From contig CP073749.1 of assembly GCA_024398055.1 (NCBI GenBank), positions 186,001 through 250,000 on the forward strand: a DNA stretch of 64,000 bases. Reading direction: 5' to 3'. Position numbers and translations under genes: made by a program. Shown piece after piece: positions 34,744 through 44,314 of the stretch (position 1 is the stretch's first letter; the number at the start of each line of letters is the position of its first letter). Source of the stretch: a bacterium SCSIO 12741. GTDB taxonomy: Bacteria; Bacteroidota; Bacteroidia; Flavobacteriales_G; Salibacteraceae. The notes beneath the pieces were generated by a model. That model had not been told where the DNA came from. It searched no databases and saw only the letters and a program-made list of their open reading frames with translations.

Positions 34744-35838
34744 TTGGATAGATTACTGGTTTACAAATACGTTGGACTTTTTGTCTTTTCTCTGGTGTTG
34801 GCTTTGATCCTAAACACCATATTTCTTCGATTCTCCCGTAATCTCGGAAACCGCAATATTGATGAAGGATTGATCCGTTGGTCCTCAGTCTCGAAACCCT
34901 CTTTAGGAGGCATTTCGTTTTACATCATTTTTCTCGTCACCTATTCCATTTACACCATCTTTTTCAATCCGGGCACTCACCTGTTGAATCCCCAGCACAT
35001 AGGGATATTGCTGGCCACTGGGATGGCTTTTTTGATGGGTTTGAGCGACGATGCTTACAACACCAATCCCCTGCTTAAATTTTTGGTTCAGGTAGCCTGT
35101 GGTGGTGTGCTTATTCTCACCGGAACCTACATATCTCTGTTTGAATTGGAACTGTTCAATTACCTGCTCACCATCTTTTGGGTAGTAGCCGTTATGAACT
35201 CCATTAACATGCTGGATAACATGGATGCCATTACCACTATGGTTTCCATCTTTATCATTTTTTCAGCCATGTCTTCCGCCTGGATCAGTCCGGATTTTAA
35301 TCACTTCTGCATGACCTCAATGGTGGGCTTATCGGGAGCATTGATCGGCTTTTTGTTCTACAATTGGAACCCTTCAAAAATGTTTATGGGCGATACAGGG
35401 AGCCAGTTTCTGGGCATCTTTCTGGCCGCCTTTGGCATCATTTACTTCTGGAACAACAAAGCTGGTGGTGGTGAAGAAGCCGTTACCCGTCAGGTAACCA
35501 TTACCATGATTGCCTTTATTGTGCCTATTACCGATACCCTAACCGTAATCATCAATCGACTTAGACGTAAGCAATCTCCTTTTGTAGGTGGAAAGGACCA
35601 TACCACACACCACCTCTCCTATTTGGGCTTAAACGACCGGAATGTAGCTCGGGTTTTTGCCCTTATCAGTTTTGTCTCTTACATCCTTGTTTACCTGATT
35701 GTTAATAACTTTCAGGAGTGGACCTACCTAAAAGCGATCCTGTTTCTTTCGTATTTTCTAATAGTTTTCGGAACTTTGTATACGATAACTCAACTGCCGA
35801 AAACAAGAAAGAAATTCAAGGAACAAAATGGTCAATGA
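34744..35838 (+). CDS. MraY/WecA-family undecaprenyl-phosphate glycosyl-1-phosphate transferase
   Basis: A 364-residue inner-membrane protein with about ten helices, starting at TTG 34744. Family motifs are LGGISFYI, the catalytic aspartates in SDDAYNTNPLLKFLVQ, MNSINMLDNMDAIT, and FYNWNPSKMFMGDTGSQFLG. It puts the first sugar phosphate onto undecaprenyl phosphate and so would start assembly of the second polysaccharide. Position and lack of MraY-specific cell-wall genes nearby favour WecA/WbpL-like over MraY. Confidence 0.88.
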   Translation: MDRLLVYKYVGLFVFSLVLALILNTIFLRFSRNLGNRNIDEGLIRWSSVSKPSLGGISFYIIFLVTYSIYTIFFNPGTHLLNPQHIGILLATGMAFLMGLSDDAYNTNPLLKFLVQVACGGVLILTGTYISLFELELFNYLLTIFWVVAVMNSINMLDNMDAITTMVSIFIIFSAMSSAWISPDFNHFCMTSMVGLSGALIGFLFYNWNPSKMFMGDTGSQFLGIFLAAFGIIYFWNNKAGGGEEAVTRQVTITMIAFIVPITDTLTVIINRLRRKQSPFVGGKDHTTHHLSYLGLNDRNVARVFALISFVSYILVYLIVNNFQEWTYLKAILFLSYFLIVFGTLYTITQLPKTRKKFKEQNGQ

Positions 35839-36832
35839 CAAAAAGAGATGGCGAAGAAATAGCCGAATTTTCCTAAGCGGCTTCGGTTTCGCAATCCTGG
35901 TCAGTTTCCTATTTATTCAATCTACGTACGAAGAAAAAGAAGATGCCGGATACGAAAAGGTGTTTCAGGAAAACTACCATGTATTTGCGCTCAACATTCC
36001 AAACGAATTGGAATTTTGCGATGAGGAAGTCCCCCTTCAGTTGATTGATGTTCGGGAAAAACTGGATCGGGAATTACTGGTAAACACCTACTGGCAATCC
36101 AACATGTTGCTTTTTCTAAAACGATCTCACAGGTGGTTTCCAGTGATTGAACCCATCTTGGCAGAAAACGGTGTTCCTGACGATTTTAAGTACCTCGCCT
36201 TGATTGAAAGCGGGCTCACTCCTATCGTTTCTCCTGCTGGTGCAACTGGCTTTTGGCAGATTATGAGAGCTACCGGTCAGGAGCATGGTCTTCGCATCAA
36301 CAAAGAGGTGGATGAAAGATACCACGTAGAAAAGTCCACTCAATTTGCCTGTGACTACCTTAAGGAAGCCAAAGAGAAATTTGGCAGCTGGACCTTAGCC
36401 GCCGGTTCCTACAACATGGGAATGAATGGAATGAGAAAACAGCTGGAGCGTCAAAAGGTGGATAACTACTACGACCTATTGCTCAACGAGGAAACTTCGC
36501 GTTACCTGTTTCGCATTTTGGCTGTAAAGCATATCATTACCCATGCCCCAGAGTATGGATTTACGTTTAGAAGCAAGCACCTGTATCCCACTATTGAGAC
36601 CGAAGAAGTTCTTCTGGATTCCTCGGTGGCCAATTTTGCGGACTATGCTTTTGAACATCAAATCAACTACAAAGTCTTGAAGTATTTCAACCCCTGGTTG
36701 AGACAGAGCTACCTTCACAACACCAAAGGCGATACCTATTGGGTGAAGATTCCAACCGAAAAATACCGCAGGCAAATTATGCTGGACCTGCAACTTCCCG
36801 AAATGGAGGAAGACACCATTACAGCAGAGTAA
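35828..36832 (+). CDS. Lytic transglycosylase, MltD/SLT-type
   Basis: A 334-residue protein with an N-terminal anchor (LSGFGFAILVSFLFIQST) and an SLT domain: catalytic Glu127 in LIESGLTP, then SPAGATGFWQIM and AGSYNMG. The C-terminal part (YLHNTKGDTYWVKIP) has no LysM repeat, unlike many MltD proteins. It cleaves peptidoglycan glycan strands to 1,6-anhydro ends. It overlaps the preceding gene by 11 bp, so cell-wall remodelling may be coupled with polysaccharide assembly. Confidence 0.88.
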   Translation: MVNDKKRWRRNSRIFLSGFGFAILVSFLFIQSTYEEKEDAGYEKVFQENYHVFALNIPNELEFCDEEVPLQLIDVREKLDRELLVNTYWQSNMLLFLKRSHRWFPVIEPILAENGVPDDFKYLALIESGLTPIVSPAGATGFWQIMRATGQEHGLRINKEVDERYHVEKSTQFACDYLKEAKEKFGSWTLAAGSYNMGMNGMRKQLERQKVDNYYDLLLNEETSRYLFRILAVKHIITHAPEYGFTFRSKHLYPTIETEEVLLDSSVANFADYAFEHQINYKVLKYFNPWLRQSYLHNTKGDTYWVKIPTEKYRRQIMLDLQLPEMEEDTITAE

Positions 36833-36844
36833 GCAAGAGTCAGC

Positions 36845-39682
36845 TTGGAAGAATTTTTGGAAGTATACGGTGCCCGTGAGCACAATCTAAAAAACCTTAC
36901 GGTCAAAATTCCGCGAAACCAATTGGTGGTGATCACCGGATTGAGTGGAAGTGGAAAATCCTCTTTGGCCTTCGATACTATTCACGCGGAAGGACAGCGT
37001 CGCTATATTGAAAGCTTCGCCAGCTATGCACGCCAATTCATTGGCAACCTGGAACGCCCCGATGTAGACAAGATCAACGGATTGAGTCCGGTGATTTCCA
37101 TTGAGCAGAAAACGGTGAACAAAAGCCCCCGATCCACCGTGGGAACGATTACCGAGATCTACGATTTCCTGCGTTTGCTCTATGCCCGGGCTTCTGACGC
37201 CTATTCCTACAACACGGGTGAAAAAATGGTGCAATACTCGGATCAGGAAATTCGCGAATTAATTCAGAAGCACTACAAAGGCAAACGCATTCAACTACTG
37301 GCTCCCTTGGTCCGATCCAGAAAGGGACACTACCGTGAGTTGTTTCAAAGCATTAGCAAAAAAGGCTTTCTTAGGGTTCGTGTGGATGGCGAAGTGCAAG
37401 AGATCCTACCTCGTATGCAGGTAGACCGCTATAAAAACCACGACATTGAAGTGGTAATCGACCGGATAAAGGTGGATGAGAAAAGCGAAGGCCGCATTCT
37501 TGAATCTCTGAAACTGGCCCTGAAAATGGGTAAAAATGTAATGATGGTGATGGACGTGGATTCGGATGAAGTGCGCTACTTCTCCCGCAACCTGATGTGT
37601 CCTACCACCGGAATTGCCTACGATCTTCCAGCTCCGAATTTGTTTTCCTTCAACTCCCCCAAAGGAGCATGCCCCCATTGTAACGGTTTGGGAGAGGTGT
37701 CTGAAGTAGACATCAACAAAATCATACCCGACAATAAGAAAAGCATTAAACAAGGCGCTTTAGCTCCATTAGGGGCTTACAAAAGCAATTGGATCTTTAA
37801 ACAGATCGAAGCCATTGGCCAGAAGTACGGATTTAAATTGACCACTCCGGTCAAAGAGATCGAAGAAAAGGCCATCCACGAAATGCTCTTTGGGTCTACC
37901 GAAGACATCGTGGTGAAAAATGAAGTGGCTGGAGTATCCAACTCCTACACCATCCGGTTTGAGGGAATCGTAAACATTCTCACCAACCACGTAAAAGACG
38001 ACTACGGCACGGCATACCACCGCTGGGCTCAAAGCTTTATGAATAAAGTTCCCTGTCCTGAATGCCATGGAAGTCGTTTGAAAAAGGAGGCCCTGTATTT
38101 CAAAATTGGGGACAAAAACATCGCCGATTTGGCCAACTCCGACATCACCTGGTTGGAAGAGTGGTTTCAAAACATTGAGGAAAAACTCAGCGATAAACAA
38201 AAGAAAATTGCAGAGGATATTCTAAAGGAAATCCGAAGTCGCATAGGCTTTTTAACCAATGTTGGTTTGGACTACCTGACCCTGAATCGTTCGGCCAAAT
38301 CCCTGTCGGGAGGAGAAGCCCAGCGCATTCGATTGGCTACCCAAATTGGTACGCAACTCGTTGGCGTGCTCTATATCCTCGATGAGCCCAGTATTGGTCT
38401 TCACCAACGAGACAACGATCGCTTGATCACGGCCCTTAAAGACTTGCGCGAAATTGGTAATTCCGTGATGGTCGTTGAGCACGACAAAGACATGATTCTC
38501 AATGCGGACTACGTATTGGATATCGGTCCTGGAGCTGGGGTTCACGGTGGAGAGATTGTAGCTGCCGGTTCGCCAGAAGAAATCATGCAGCTGCCCACAG
38601 AAACGGCGAAGTATTTGAGCGGAGCCAAAGAAATTCCAATTCCGGCTAAACCTCGGAAAGGCAGCGGCAAAAAGCTTTCTCTTACCGGTGCTTCAGGCAA
38701 CAACCTGAAAAATGTAAAGGTGGATTTTCCTTTGGGAAAATTCATCGTAGTTACGGGTGTTTCAGGATCTGGTAAATCTACCTTGATTAATCAGACCCTA
38801 TACCCGATTTTGAACCAGCACTTTTACCGATCTCCCAAAAAACCACTTCCTTTCAAACAAGTGAAGGGACTGGAGCATTTGGACAAAGTCATTGAAATTG
38901 ATCAAAGTCCGATTGGACGCACCCCGCGTTCCAATCCGGCAACCTATACCGGAGTATTTAGCGACATTAGAAATTTGTTTGCTCAGCTGCCTGAAGCTAA
39001 GATTCGCGGATACAAACCTGGACGTTTTTCTTTCAACGTAAAAGGCGGTCGCTGCGAAACCTGTAAGGGTGCAGGGGTAAAAACCATTGAAATGAATTTC
39101 CTTCCCGATGTGTATGTGCATTGCGAAGACTGCAATGGAAAACGCTACAACCGCGAAACGCTTGAAGTGAGGTACAAGGGAAAATCCATTTCCGATGTGT
39201 TGAATATGACCATCGAGGATGCCGTTCCCTTCTTTGAAAACATCCCTTCCATCGCTCAAAAACTTAGAACACTTGAGGAGGTAGGGTTAGGTTATATCAC
39301 TTTAGGTCAAAGCAGCACTACCCTTTCAGGAGGTGAGGCTCAACGGGTTAAGTTGGCAACTGAGCTTTCTAAAAAGGATACCGGCAATACCTTCTACATA
39401 CTTGATGAACCTTCTACCGGATTGCATTTCGAGGACATCAGCATTCTATTGGATGTATTGAACCGCTTAGCCGATCATGGGAATACCGTATTGGTCATTG
39501 AGCACAATTTGGACATCATCAAGGTGGCCGATCATGTCATTGATTTGGGGCCTGAAGGAGGCGAAAAAGGCGGTAAGATTCTGTTCTCCGGAACCCTTAA
39601 AAAACTGCTCAATCATCCCGAATCACATACCGGAAAATACCTGAAAAAAGAGCTGGAAAGAAAGCCTACTTTTCAAGATTAG
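36845..39682 (+). CDS. uvrA: Excinuclease ABC subunit A
   Basis: A 945-residue protein of family length, starting at TTG 36845 so that the conserved EVYGAREHNLKNL lies at the N terminus. It has two ABC ATPase modules (GLSGSGKSSLAFDT and GVSGSGKSTLINQT), two signature motifs (LSGGEAQR), and zinc-finger cysteines (CPHCNGLG, CPECHGSR; CETCKGAG, CEDCNGKR). It finds bulky DNA lesions for nucleotide excision repair. It lies 12 bp after the transglycosylase gene. Confidence 0.97.
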   Translation: MEEFLEVYGAREHNLKNLTVKIPRNQLVVITGLSGSGKSSLAFDTIHAEGQRRYIESFASYARQFIGNLERPDVDKINGLSPVISIEQKTVNKSPRSTVGTITEIYDFLRLLYARASDAYSYNTGEKMVQYSDQEIRELIQKHYKGKRIQLLAPLVRSRKGHYRELFQSISKKGFLRVRVDGEVQEILPRMQVDRYKNHDIEVVIDRIKVDEKSEGRILESLKLALKMGKNVMMVMDVDSDEVRYFSRNLMCPTTGIAYDLPAPNLFSFNSPKGACPHCNGLGEVSEVDINKIIPDNKKSIKQGALAPLGAYKSNWIFKQIEAIGQKYGFKLTTPVKEIEEKAIHEMLFGSTEDIVVKNEVAGVSNSYTIRFEGIVNILTNHVKDDYGTAYHRWAQSFMNKVPCPECHGSRLKKEALYFKIGDKNIADLANSDITWLEEWFQNIEEKLSDKQKKIAEDILKEIRSRIGFLTNVGLDYLTLNRSAKSLSGGEAQRIRLATQIGTQLVGVLYILDEPSIGLHQRDNDRLITALKDLREIGNSVMVVEHDKDMILNADYVLDIGPGAGVHGGEIVAAGSPEEIMQLPTETAKYLSGAKEIPIPAKPRKGSGKKLSLTGASGNNLKNVKVDFPLGKFIVVTGVSGSGKSTLINQTLYPILNQHFYRSPKKPLPFKQVKGLEHLDKVIEIDQSPIGRTPRSNPATYTGVFSDIRNLFAQLPEAKIRGYKPGRFSFNVKGGRCETCKGAGVKTIEMNFLPDVYVHCEDCNGKRYNRETLEVRYKGKSISDVLNMTIEDAVPFFENIPSIAQKLRTLEEVGLGYITLGQSSTTLSGGEAQRVKLATELSKKDTGNTFYILDEPSTGLHFEDISILLDVLNRLADHGNTVLVIEHNLDIIKVADHVIDLGPEGGEKGGKILFSGTLKKLLNHPESHTGKYLKKELERKPTFQD

Positions 39683-40062
39683 AAAGGCCTCAGTGCGACA
39701 ATACCGCAGGGAATAAAAAACGTTCGGAAAGCCTTATAAACACTGGGGAAGTTAATTCTGATTTTTGAAGGAATTCGAAGGTTTTTTGGTTACATTCGTT
39801 AATGTTCGATAGGGGTTGAAGGGAGTTTATACTTGATTTTACCTCAGATCGTCCGGAGACTAAATTACCTTATTAACTAAACGCAGTTCTATTCAGAATG
39901 GCTATTCTGATCTGCCTTAAACTTCTTTGATTCGAATGAAATAATGATTTTCATGAAGACCGGTAAGACCGCCGGAGGAAGAATCTTTAGGTCTAGCAAC
40001 GCGATGGTTATCAAGTAAACCACGTTGCGTCGAACACCTTTACTTATTAAAAATAAACTATA
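39683..40062. other. 380-bp intergenic region with stem-loops and a possible leader ORF
   Basis: No clear protein gene. I see two inverted repeats: TCAGAAT/ATTCTGA (39893-39910, flanked by GCAG/CTGC) and a bulged hairpin GCAACG..TGGTT / AACCA..CGTTGC (39996-40028). A 24-codon ORF (39944-40018, basic peptide starting MIFMKTGK) overlaps the second hairpin. A degenerate -7-like sequence (CACCTTTA, around 40036) precedes the 40063 gene. It is probably the regulatory region for that secreted protein. Confidence 0.4.
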
Positions 40063-42636
40063 ATGAAACTATTCAATAGGTTCACCTTACTATTTATTGC
40101 CCTATTTTTCACGGGTAGTTTGTTCGCTCAATCGGCCTATCAAGAGCGAATTGAACGCATGCATGAAGCTGAAGCTCGCATCAATAAATACATTCAGGAG
40201 CACTTAGATGCCCCTATTCCCCAAGACGTCATTGACGATTACTTGCACAGTATGGACGAAGAAAAGGATGCCCACGGACACCCTTTGATGACCGATGCTG
40301 AAAAAGAAGGAAACGTCGAAAGATTGAAGTACGGTTATTGGAGAACTCAATACTTCATCGATTTTCCGGATGAGGTAGCTGTATATGCTGCTTCTCCTGT
40401 AAGTAACTGTAACAACGGTGACTTCGAACTCGGTAATTTTACCGGCTACACCCTGGCCTCTGGTAACACGACCAGTGGTAATGGTTACACTTCAGGTGAG
40501 TGTTCTTTTATTCCACTTACCGCTGTAACCACGTTGACTCCAGAAGCTCCTTTCTCCAACACGGATAACTTCCAGTTGGTAGGACCTGGTTCTGACCCAT
40601 ACGTACCTATTCAGCGCGTAAACACAGCTGCTGGATTGGGAGATAACTGGGCGGTTAGAATTAATGGTGGTAAGCCTTTGGCCAACCCGATTACTTCTAG
40701 CCAATGCTGGCCTGATCGCGGTATCAACCGTCTTTCGAGAACAGTTACCCTTTCTTCAGCAGGTATTTCTGAAGTAGGTTTCTACTACGCCTTGGTTATG
40801 GAATACCCAAATCACACCAATGCAAATCCATTTTTCGTAGCTCGTGCTATGGATGCTTCCGGAAATGAATTGGACCGTGTATGCCGTATTTCTAACCCTG
40901 GTGATCCTTTCTTCAACTCCGTTCCTTCTCAGTCTTATGGCGGTTGTGGTATTTCTCAAACCGTATACTCCGACTGGACTTGTGGCGAGCTTGAAGTAAG
41001 TGGAAACGTAGGTGATGTAATTACCTTGGAATTCTACGCTGTTGACTGTGGTGCTGGTGCGCACTTTGGTTATGCTTACGTAGATGATATCTGTGAAGAC
41101 TGTGTAGCTGATTCCTGTAACTTCCAGGGAAGTATCGATTTGGATCCTGCAAAGGATACTTGCTTCACTGGACAGAAGTACGACGTATGCGGAACCTTCG
41201 ATATGGCTGCTATCAACTGTACTACTGCTACTGTAAACAGCATCACTTTGAACGTAATTCAAGGTGGAGTTTCTACCCCGGTTACCGTTACACCTACCAT
41301 TGACTTGGTGAACAAAACCTTTTGTTTTTCACTAAGCCCTGGAGACTTCCCATCAGCTTCTGGGTCTTATGACTTTGAAGTAACCATCGAATTCGCTATC
41401 AACGGTGGTACACACACCGAAACAGATGTTCATACCGTACCAGGACAGGACAACGATGTGAGCTTCGATTGCTGTGACTTTGTTCCACAAATTGTTATTC
41501 AAGGAGACACTTGTATCGATCCTTGTGAGAATCCTGAAATTCCAGTTATTGCATACGTAATTGATGCGAACACCGGATTGCCAATGACTTCTCCACCGAA
41601 CACTATTTCCTGGAGCACCGGAGCTACTACTACTTACACTACTGCTTTTGTAAATACTCCTTTAACTGTTACCGTAACAGATGATAAGAAGTGTACAGAA
41701 ACAGATTCTACTTACATCCCTTGTGATTCTTGTGACTGTAAGATCAAAGACTTCACGCTATTTGCCGGAACGCCGAATAAGTGTCAGGTTGGATTCTCTG
41801 CCTGGAACTATTCCACTACCAGCAAAGACTGTGAACCGATTAAGGTAATCTGGAACTGGGGAGATGGAACTACATCAGAAATGTCTCCATTGGTTAGCCC
41901 ACTGCACACCTACAGCAGCAATGGTACCTATACCGTTTGTGCATCCGTAGTTGTACAGTCTGGTTCTGACCCTAAATGTACCGATACCTTGACTAAGTGT
42001 GTTGTAGTACGTATCGAGAAGTGTGACGATTGTAAGTGCGACATCCGCGACTTTACTTTGAAAAACACCATGTTGAACGGATGTCAGGCTGGTTTCTCAG
42101 CGTACAACTTCAGCATTACTCCAGAAGAGTGTAAAGCCGTTAAAATCCTTTGGGACTTTGGTGATGGTACTACCGTTTCTTTGGCTCCAAATGTAAGCGC
42201 TGCCCACACCTACAGCAGTAATGGTACCTATACCGTTTGTGCCACCGTTATTGTAGAATCTTCCATTGATCCTAAGTGTACCGATCAGTTGAAGAAGTGC
42301 ATTACGGTAAACATTACCAATTGCCGCAGAAGTTCCGGTAGCATTGCTCCACCTCATTCCAACGGAAGTGGATCAGGAACTCCAGGTCAAGGTGATTTCT
42401 CGGTTTATCCGAATCCTACAAACGGAGATATCTTCGTATTCCTTCCTACTGAAAATGCTGAGCGTTTGCGCTTGCAAGTGGTTTCAGTAGAAGGCAAGGT
42501 TCTTATGAATCAGGAAGTAATTAATCAGGGTGAAGAAATTCAACTGTCTACTTCAGAATTGTCTGAAGGAACTTACTACCTGAAAGCCGTTCGCGAAGAT
42601 GGAAGCGAGCACGTAAGATCCTTCATCAAAGAGTAA
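40063..42636 (+). CDS. T9SS-secreted protein with two PKD domains and type A sorting domain
   Basis: An 857-residue protein: signal peptide (RFTLLFIALFFTGSLFAQ), a charged pro-region (about residues 23-110), a jellyroll-like domain beginning NCNNGDFELGNFTGYTL, a Cys-rich middle part, then two tandem PKD domains with VIWNWGDGTT and ILWDFGDGTT cores, each starting with a CDC/CKC-type knot and ending with a Cys. The last ~75 residues (FSVYPNPTNGDIFVF...YYLKAVREDGSEHVRSF) form a type A T9SS C-terminal domain. It is exported and attached to the cell surface. Cargo function is unknown. A terminator follows. Confidence 0.88.
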   Translation: MKLFNRFTLLFIALFFTGSLFAQSAYQERIERMHEAEARINKYIQEHLDAPIPQDVIDDYLHSMDEEKDAHGHPLMTDAEKEGNVERLKYGYWRTQYFIDFPDEVAVYAASPVSNCNNGDFELGNFTGYTLASGNTTSGNGYTSGECSFIPLTAVTTLTPEAPFSNTDNFQLVGPGSDPYVPIQRVNTAAGLGDNWAVRINGGKPLANPITSSQCWPDRGINRLSRTVTLSSAGISEVGFYYALVMEYPNHTNANPFFVARAMDASGNELDRVCRISNPGDPFFNSVPSQSYGGCGISQTVYSDWTCGELEVSGNVGDVITLEFYAVDCGAGAHFGYAYVDDICEDCVADSCNFQGSIDLDPAKDTCFTGQKYDVCGTFDMAAINCTTATVNSITLNVIQGGVSTPVTVTPTIDLVNKTFCFSLSPGDFPSASGSYDFEVTIEFAINGGTHTETDVHTVPGQDNDVSFDCCDFVPQIVIQGDTCIDPCENPEIPVIAYVIDANTGLPMTSPPNTISWSTGATTTYTTAFVNTPLTVTVTDDKKCTETDSTYIPCDSCDCKIKDFTLFAGTPNKCQVGFSAWNYSTTSKDCEPIKVIWNWGDGTTSEMSPLVSPLHTYSSNGTYTVCASVVVQSGSDPKCTDTLTKCVVVRIEKCDDCKCDIRDFTLKNTMLNGCQAGFSAYNFSITPEECKAVKILWDFGDGTTVSLAPNVSAAHTYSSNGTYTVCATVIVESSIDPKCTDQLKKCITVNITNCRRSSGSIAPPHSNGSGSGTPGQGDFSVYPNPTNGDIFVFLPTENAERLRLQVVSVEGKVLMNQEVINQGEEIQLSTSELSEGTYYLKAVREDGSEHVRSFIKE

Positions 42637-42670
42637 TAAGGCTTCTGTAGAAGTTAATAAGGTATATTGG

Positions 42671-42706
42671 AAAGCGCCCTTCAATTTTTGAGGGGCGCTT
42701 TTTTTT
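42671..42706 (+). terminator. Rho-independent terminator
   Basis: AAAGCGCC pairs with GGGGCGCTTT across a TTCAATTTTTGA loop (stem 42671-42702 overall), followed by TTTTTT, 35 bp after the PKD gene. Confidence 0.85.
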
Positions 42707-42769
42707 GATCCGGCCAATAGCGATGGGCTTTTCAAATCGTTTTATCTTGTCCACTCTAAACAACACACT

Positions 42770-43210
42770 ATGAAAACCACAATTACTCTTGCCTTTTGTC
42801 TGTTTGTTTCTCTGGCTTCTTTTGGCCAATCGGACAGCTACGTGAAAAAATTGAACAAGTACTTCGAACTTAATGGAACGGAAGAAACCTTTGAAACCGT
42901 AGTGGAGCAGATGATGGAGCAAATGAAATCTACCCGTACGGATGTTCCTGCTGAGATTTGGGATGAATTCAGTCAGGAAATGCAGAAGACTTCCCTAAAA
43001 GATTTGACCAAAATGCTCGCTCCTGTGTACTACAAGCACTTGACAGAAGCTGACCTGGACAAATTGAACGCATTTTACCAAAGCGATGTGGGTAAGAAAC
43101 TGGCGGAGAAAACTCCGATTATCACCCAAGAGTCCATGGCGATAGGCCAACAATGGGGACTACAGATTGCTGAAAAGGTGATCAAAGAATTGGAAAAGAA
43201 GGGCTATTAA
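42770..43210 (+). CDS. DUF2059 domain secreted protein
   Basis: A 146-residue protein with a signal peptide (ITLAFCLFVSLASFGQ) and a helical DUF2059 domain including LTEADLDKLNAFYQSDVGKKLAEKTP. DUF2059 proteins are periplasmic and of unknown function. The gene stands alone and converges with the regulator gene at 43220. Confidence 0.85.
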   Translation: MKTTITLAFCLFVSLASFGQSDSYVKKLNKYFELNGTEETFETVVEQMMEQMKSTRTDVPAEIWDEFSQEMQKTSLKDLTKMLAPVYYKHLTEADLDKLNAFYQSDVGKKLAEKTPIITQESMAIGQQWGLQIAEKVIKELEKKGY

Positions 43211-43219
43211 GCCCTTTTT

Positions 43220-43519
43220 TTATGACTTTTTGCCACCTGGCTTTAAGAAGGACTGAAGTGCCTCCACGTAAGCTTCAAACGCCTCCACTCCCTGGCTTTC
43301 GATCTGACAGGTGGTTAAGGGATAATTGTCCTTAAAGGATTTTTCGATGGAGAGATAGCCCGCCTCTTTGAGCTTGGTTAATTGAACACTTAGATTTCCG
43401 CGGGTTGCTCCTGTTTCCTTTAGCAGAAAATTAAAATCGGCTTTTTCCAAACTGATCAGAAGCGACATTACTGCCAACCTAAGTTCGTTATGGAGTAAGG
43501 GATCAAGCCTTTTTTTCAC
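43220..43519 (-). CDS. Winged-helix transcriptional regulator (ArsR/MarR-like, DNA-binding wHTH)
   Basis: A 99-residue protein with a winged helix: LRLAVMSLLIS, then NFLLKETGATRGNLSVQLTKLKEAGYLSIEKSF as recognition helix and wing. This is the winged helix DNA-binding type (HTH_34) often paired with a membrane protein in Bacteroidota. The start overlaps the upstream membrane-protein gene by 17 bp. It probably regulates its own operon: a perfect inverted repeat lies at the promoter of that operon (44124-44140). Confidence 0.85.
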   Translation of the reverse strand: MKKRLDPLLHNELRLAVMSLLISLEKADFNFLLKETGATRGNLSVQLTKLKEAGYLSIEKSFKDNYPLTTCQIESQGVEAFEAYVEALQSFLKPGGKKS

Positions 43520-44087
43520 GGTGCGCCTTTTTGAGTAAGTATCCTGGAATAAGGTAGGAGGTAATCATAGACAGACCGACGGCAAGAACTACCCATTGTT
43601 CCGGAAGAAAGAAGGACACTACCGAAATCACCCAGGCAGAAATTCCACCTATGATCAAAGGACGAAACTGCAGTACTCCCCCACTTACAAAAGTGGCCAA
43701 TCCATACAAACTGATCATCAAGGAATAGGCTTTCATCCAACCAATAAATGGACTGCTCGCCAAAACAATAAGAAGGGTGACCACAAAAGCACCCCACAAA
43801 TAGCCCATCAGGCGATCGATGTATCCGCGAGTCGATTTTTTCTTGGCTCTTCGGCTTCCAATAATTCCCGCAGCAATGCTCGTAGCGGGCATCAAAATGG
43901 CCCAAGGGATCCAGGGCTTGTCGTACTGAATATTCATTAATAGAAAGTGAAGTACACTACCGATAAGTACCGACCATCCCCATAGTAAATAGAAGATGCT
44001 GTCTTCGCCAACCTTTCCCTTGGCTTTATCAATCATGGTGGTTATGATTTGCAGGCTTTCCTGCTCTGTTAATTCTTGGGTTTTCAT
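43503..44087 (-). CDS. Membrane protein paired with a winged-helix regulator
   Basis: About 194 residues from ATG 44087 (MKTQELTEQESLQIITTMI); the longer frame from 44114 would begin inside the promoter-like element. It has about five membrane helices, without catalytic motifs. Similar membrane proteins accompany wHTH regulators in Bacteroidota and are unnamed. It is the first gene of a two-gene operon. Confidence 0.78.
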   Translation of the reverse strand: MKTQELTEQESLQIITTMIDKAKGKVGEDSIFYLLWGWSVLIGSVLHFLLMNIQYDKPWIPWAILMPATSIAAGIIGSRRAKKKSTRGYIDRLMGYLWGAFVVTLLIVLASSPFIGWMKAYSLMISLYGLATFVSGGVLQFRPLIIGGISAWVISVVSFFLPEQWVVLAVGLSMITSYLIPGYLLKKAHREKKA

Positions 44088-44111
44088 TTCTGGAAATTTA
44101 GTTTGACGCTT

Positions 44112-44119
44112 CAAATATA
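44112..44119 (-). promoter_or_regulatory. Putative -7 promoter element TATATTTG (minus strand)
   Basis: An exact TAnnTTTG match 25 bp before the ATG at 44087. It overlaps the alternative upstream start and decides for 44087. Confidence 0.45.
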
Positions 44120-44123
44120 AACA

Positions 44124-44140
44124 AGTTTATTTTATAAACT
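44124..44140. promoter_or_regulatory. Perfect 7-bp-arm inverted repeat, candidate operator
   Basis: AGTTTAT (44124-44130) and ATAAACT (44134-44140) flank TTT. It lies 5 bp upstream of the -7 element of the membrane protein/regulator operon, where a repressor would block RNA polymerase. Binding by the winged-helix protein is inferred. Confidence 0.5.
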
Positions 44141-44314
44141 GGATTCTGCAAATAAAATCCTACAGGTCACAAAATAGGCAGCACAGCTTACAAACAGGAT
44201 ATTACAAAACTGAATACCAACATCTTACACTCAAACAAAAGATCACATAAAAGGGGTAATTTTAATTCTGTATAGGCCTAAAACTAAATAGTAGCTCTTA
44301 ACAAAACCTTACTT

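Noticed and set aside
43516-43905. Alternative minus-strand ORF inside the membrane-protein gene
   Set aside because: It shares the region with a better supported membrane protein in another frame and has no homology-like pattern.
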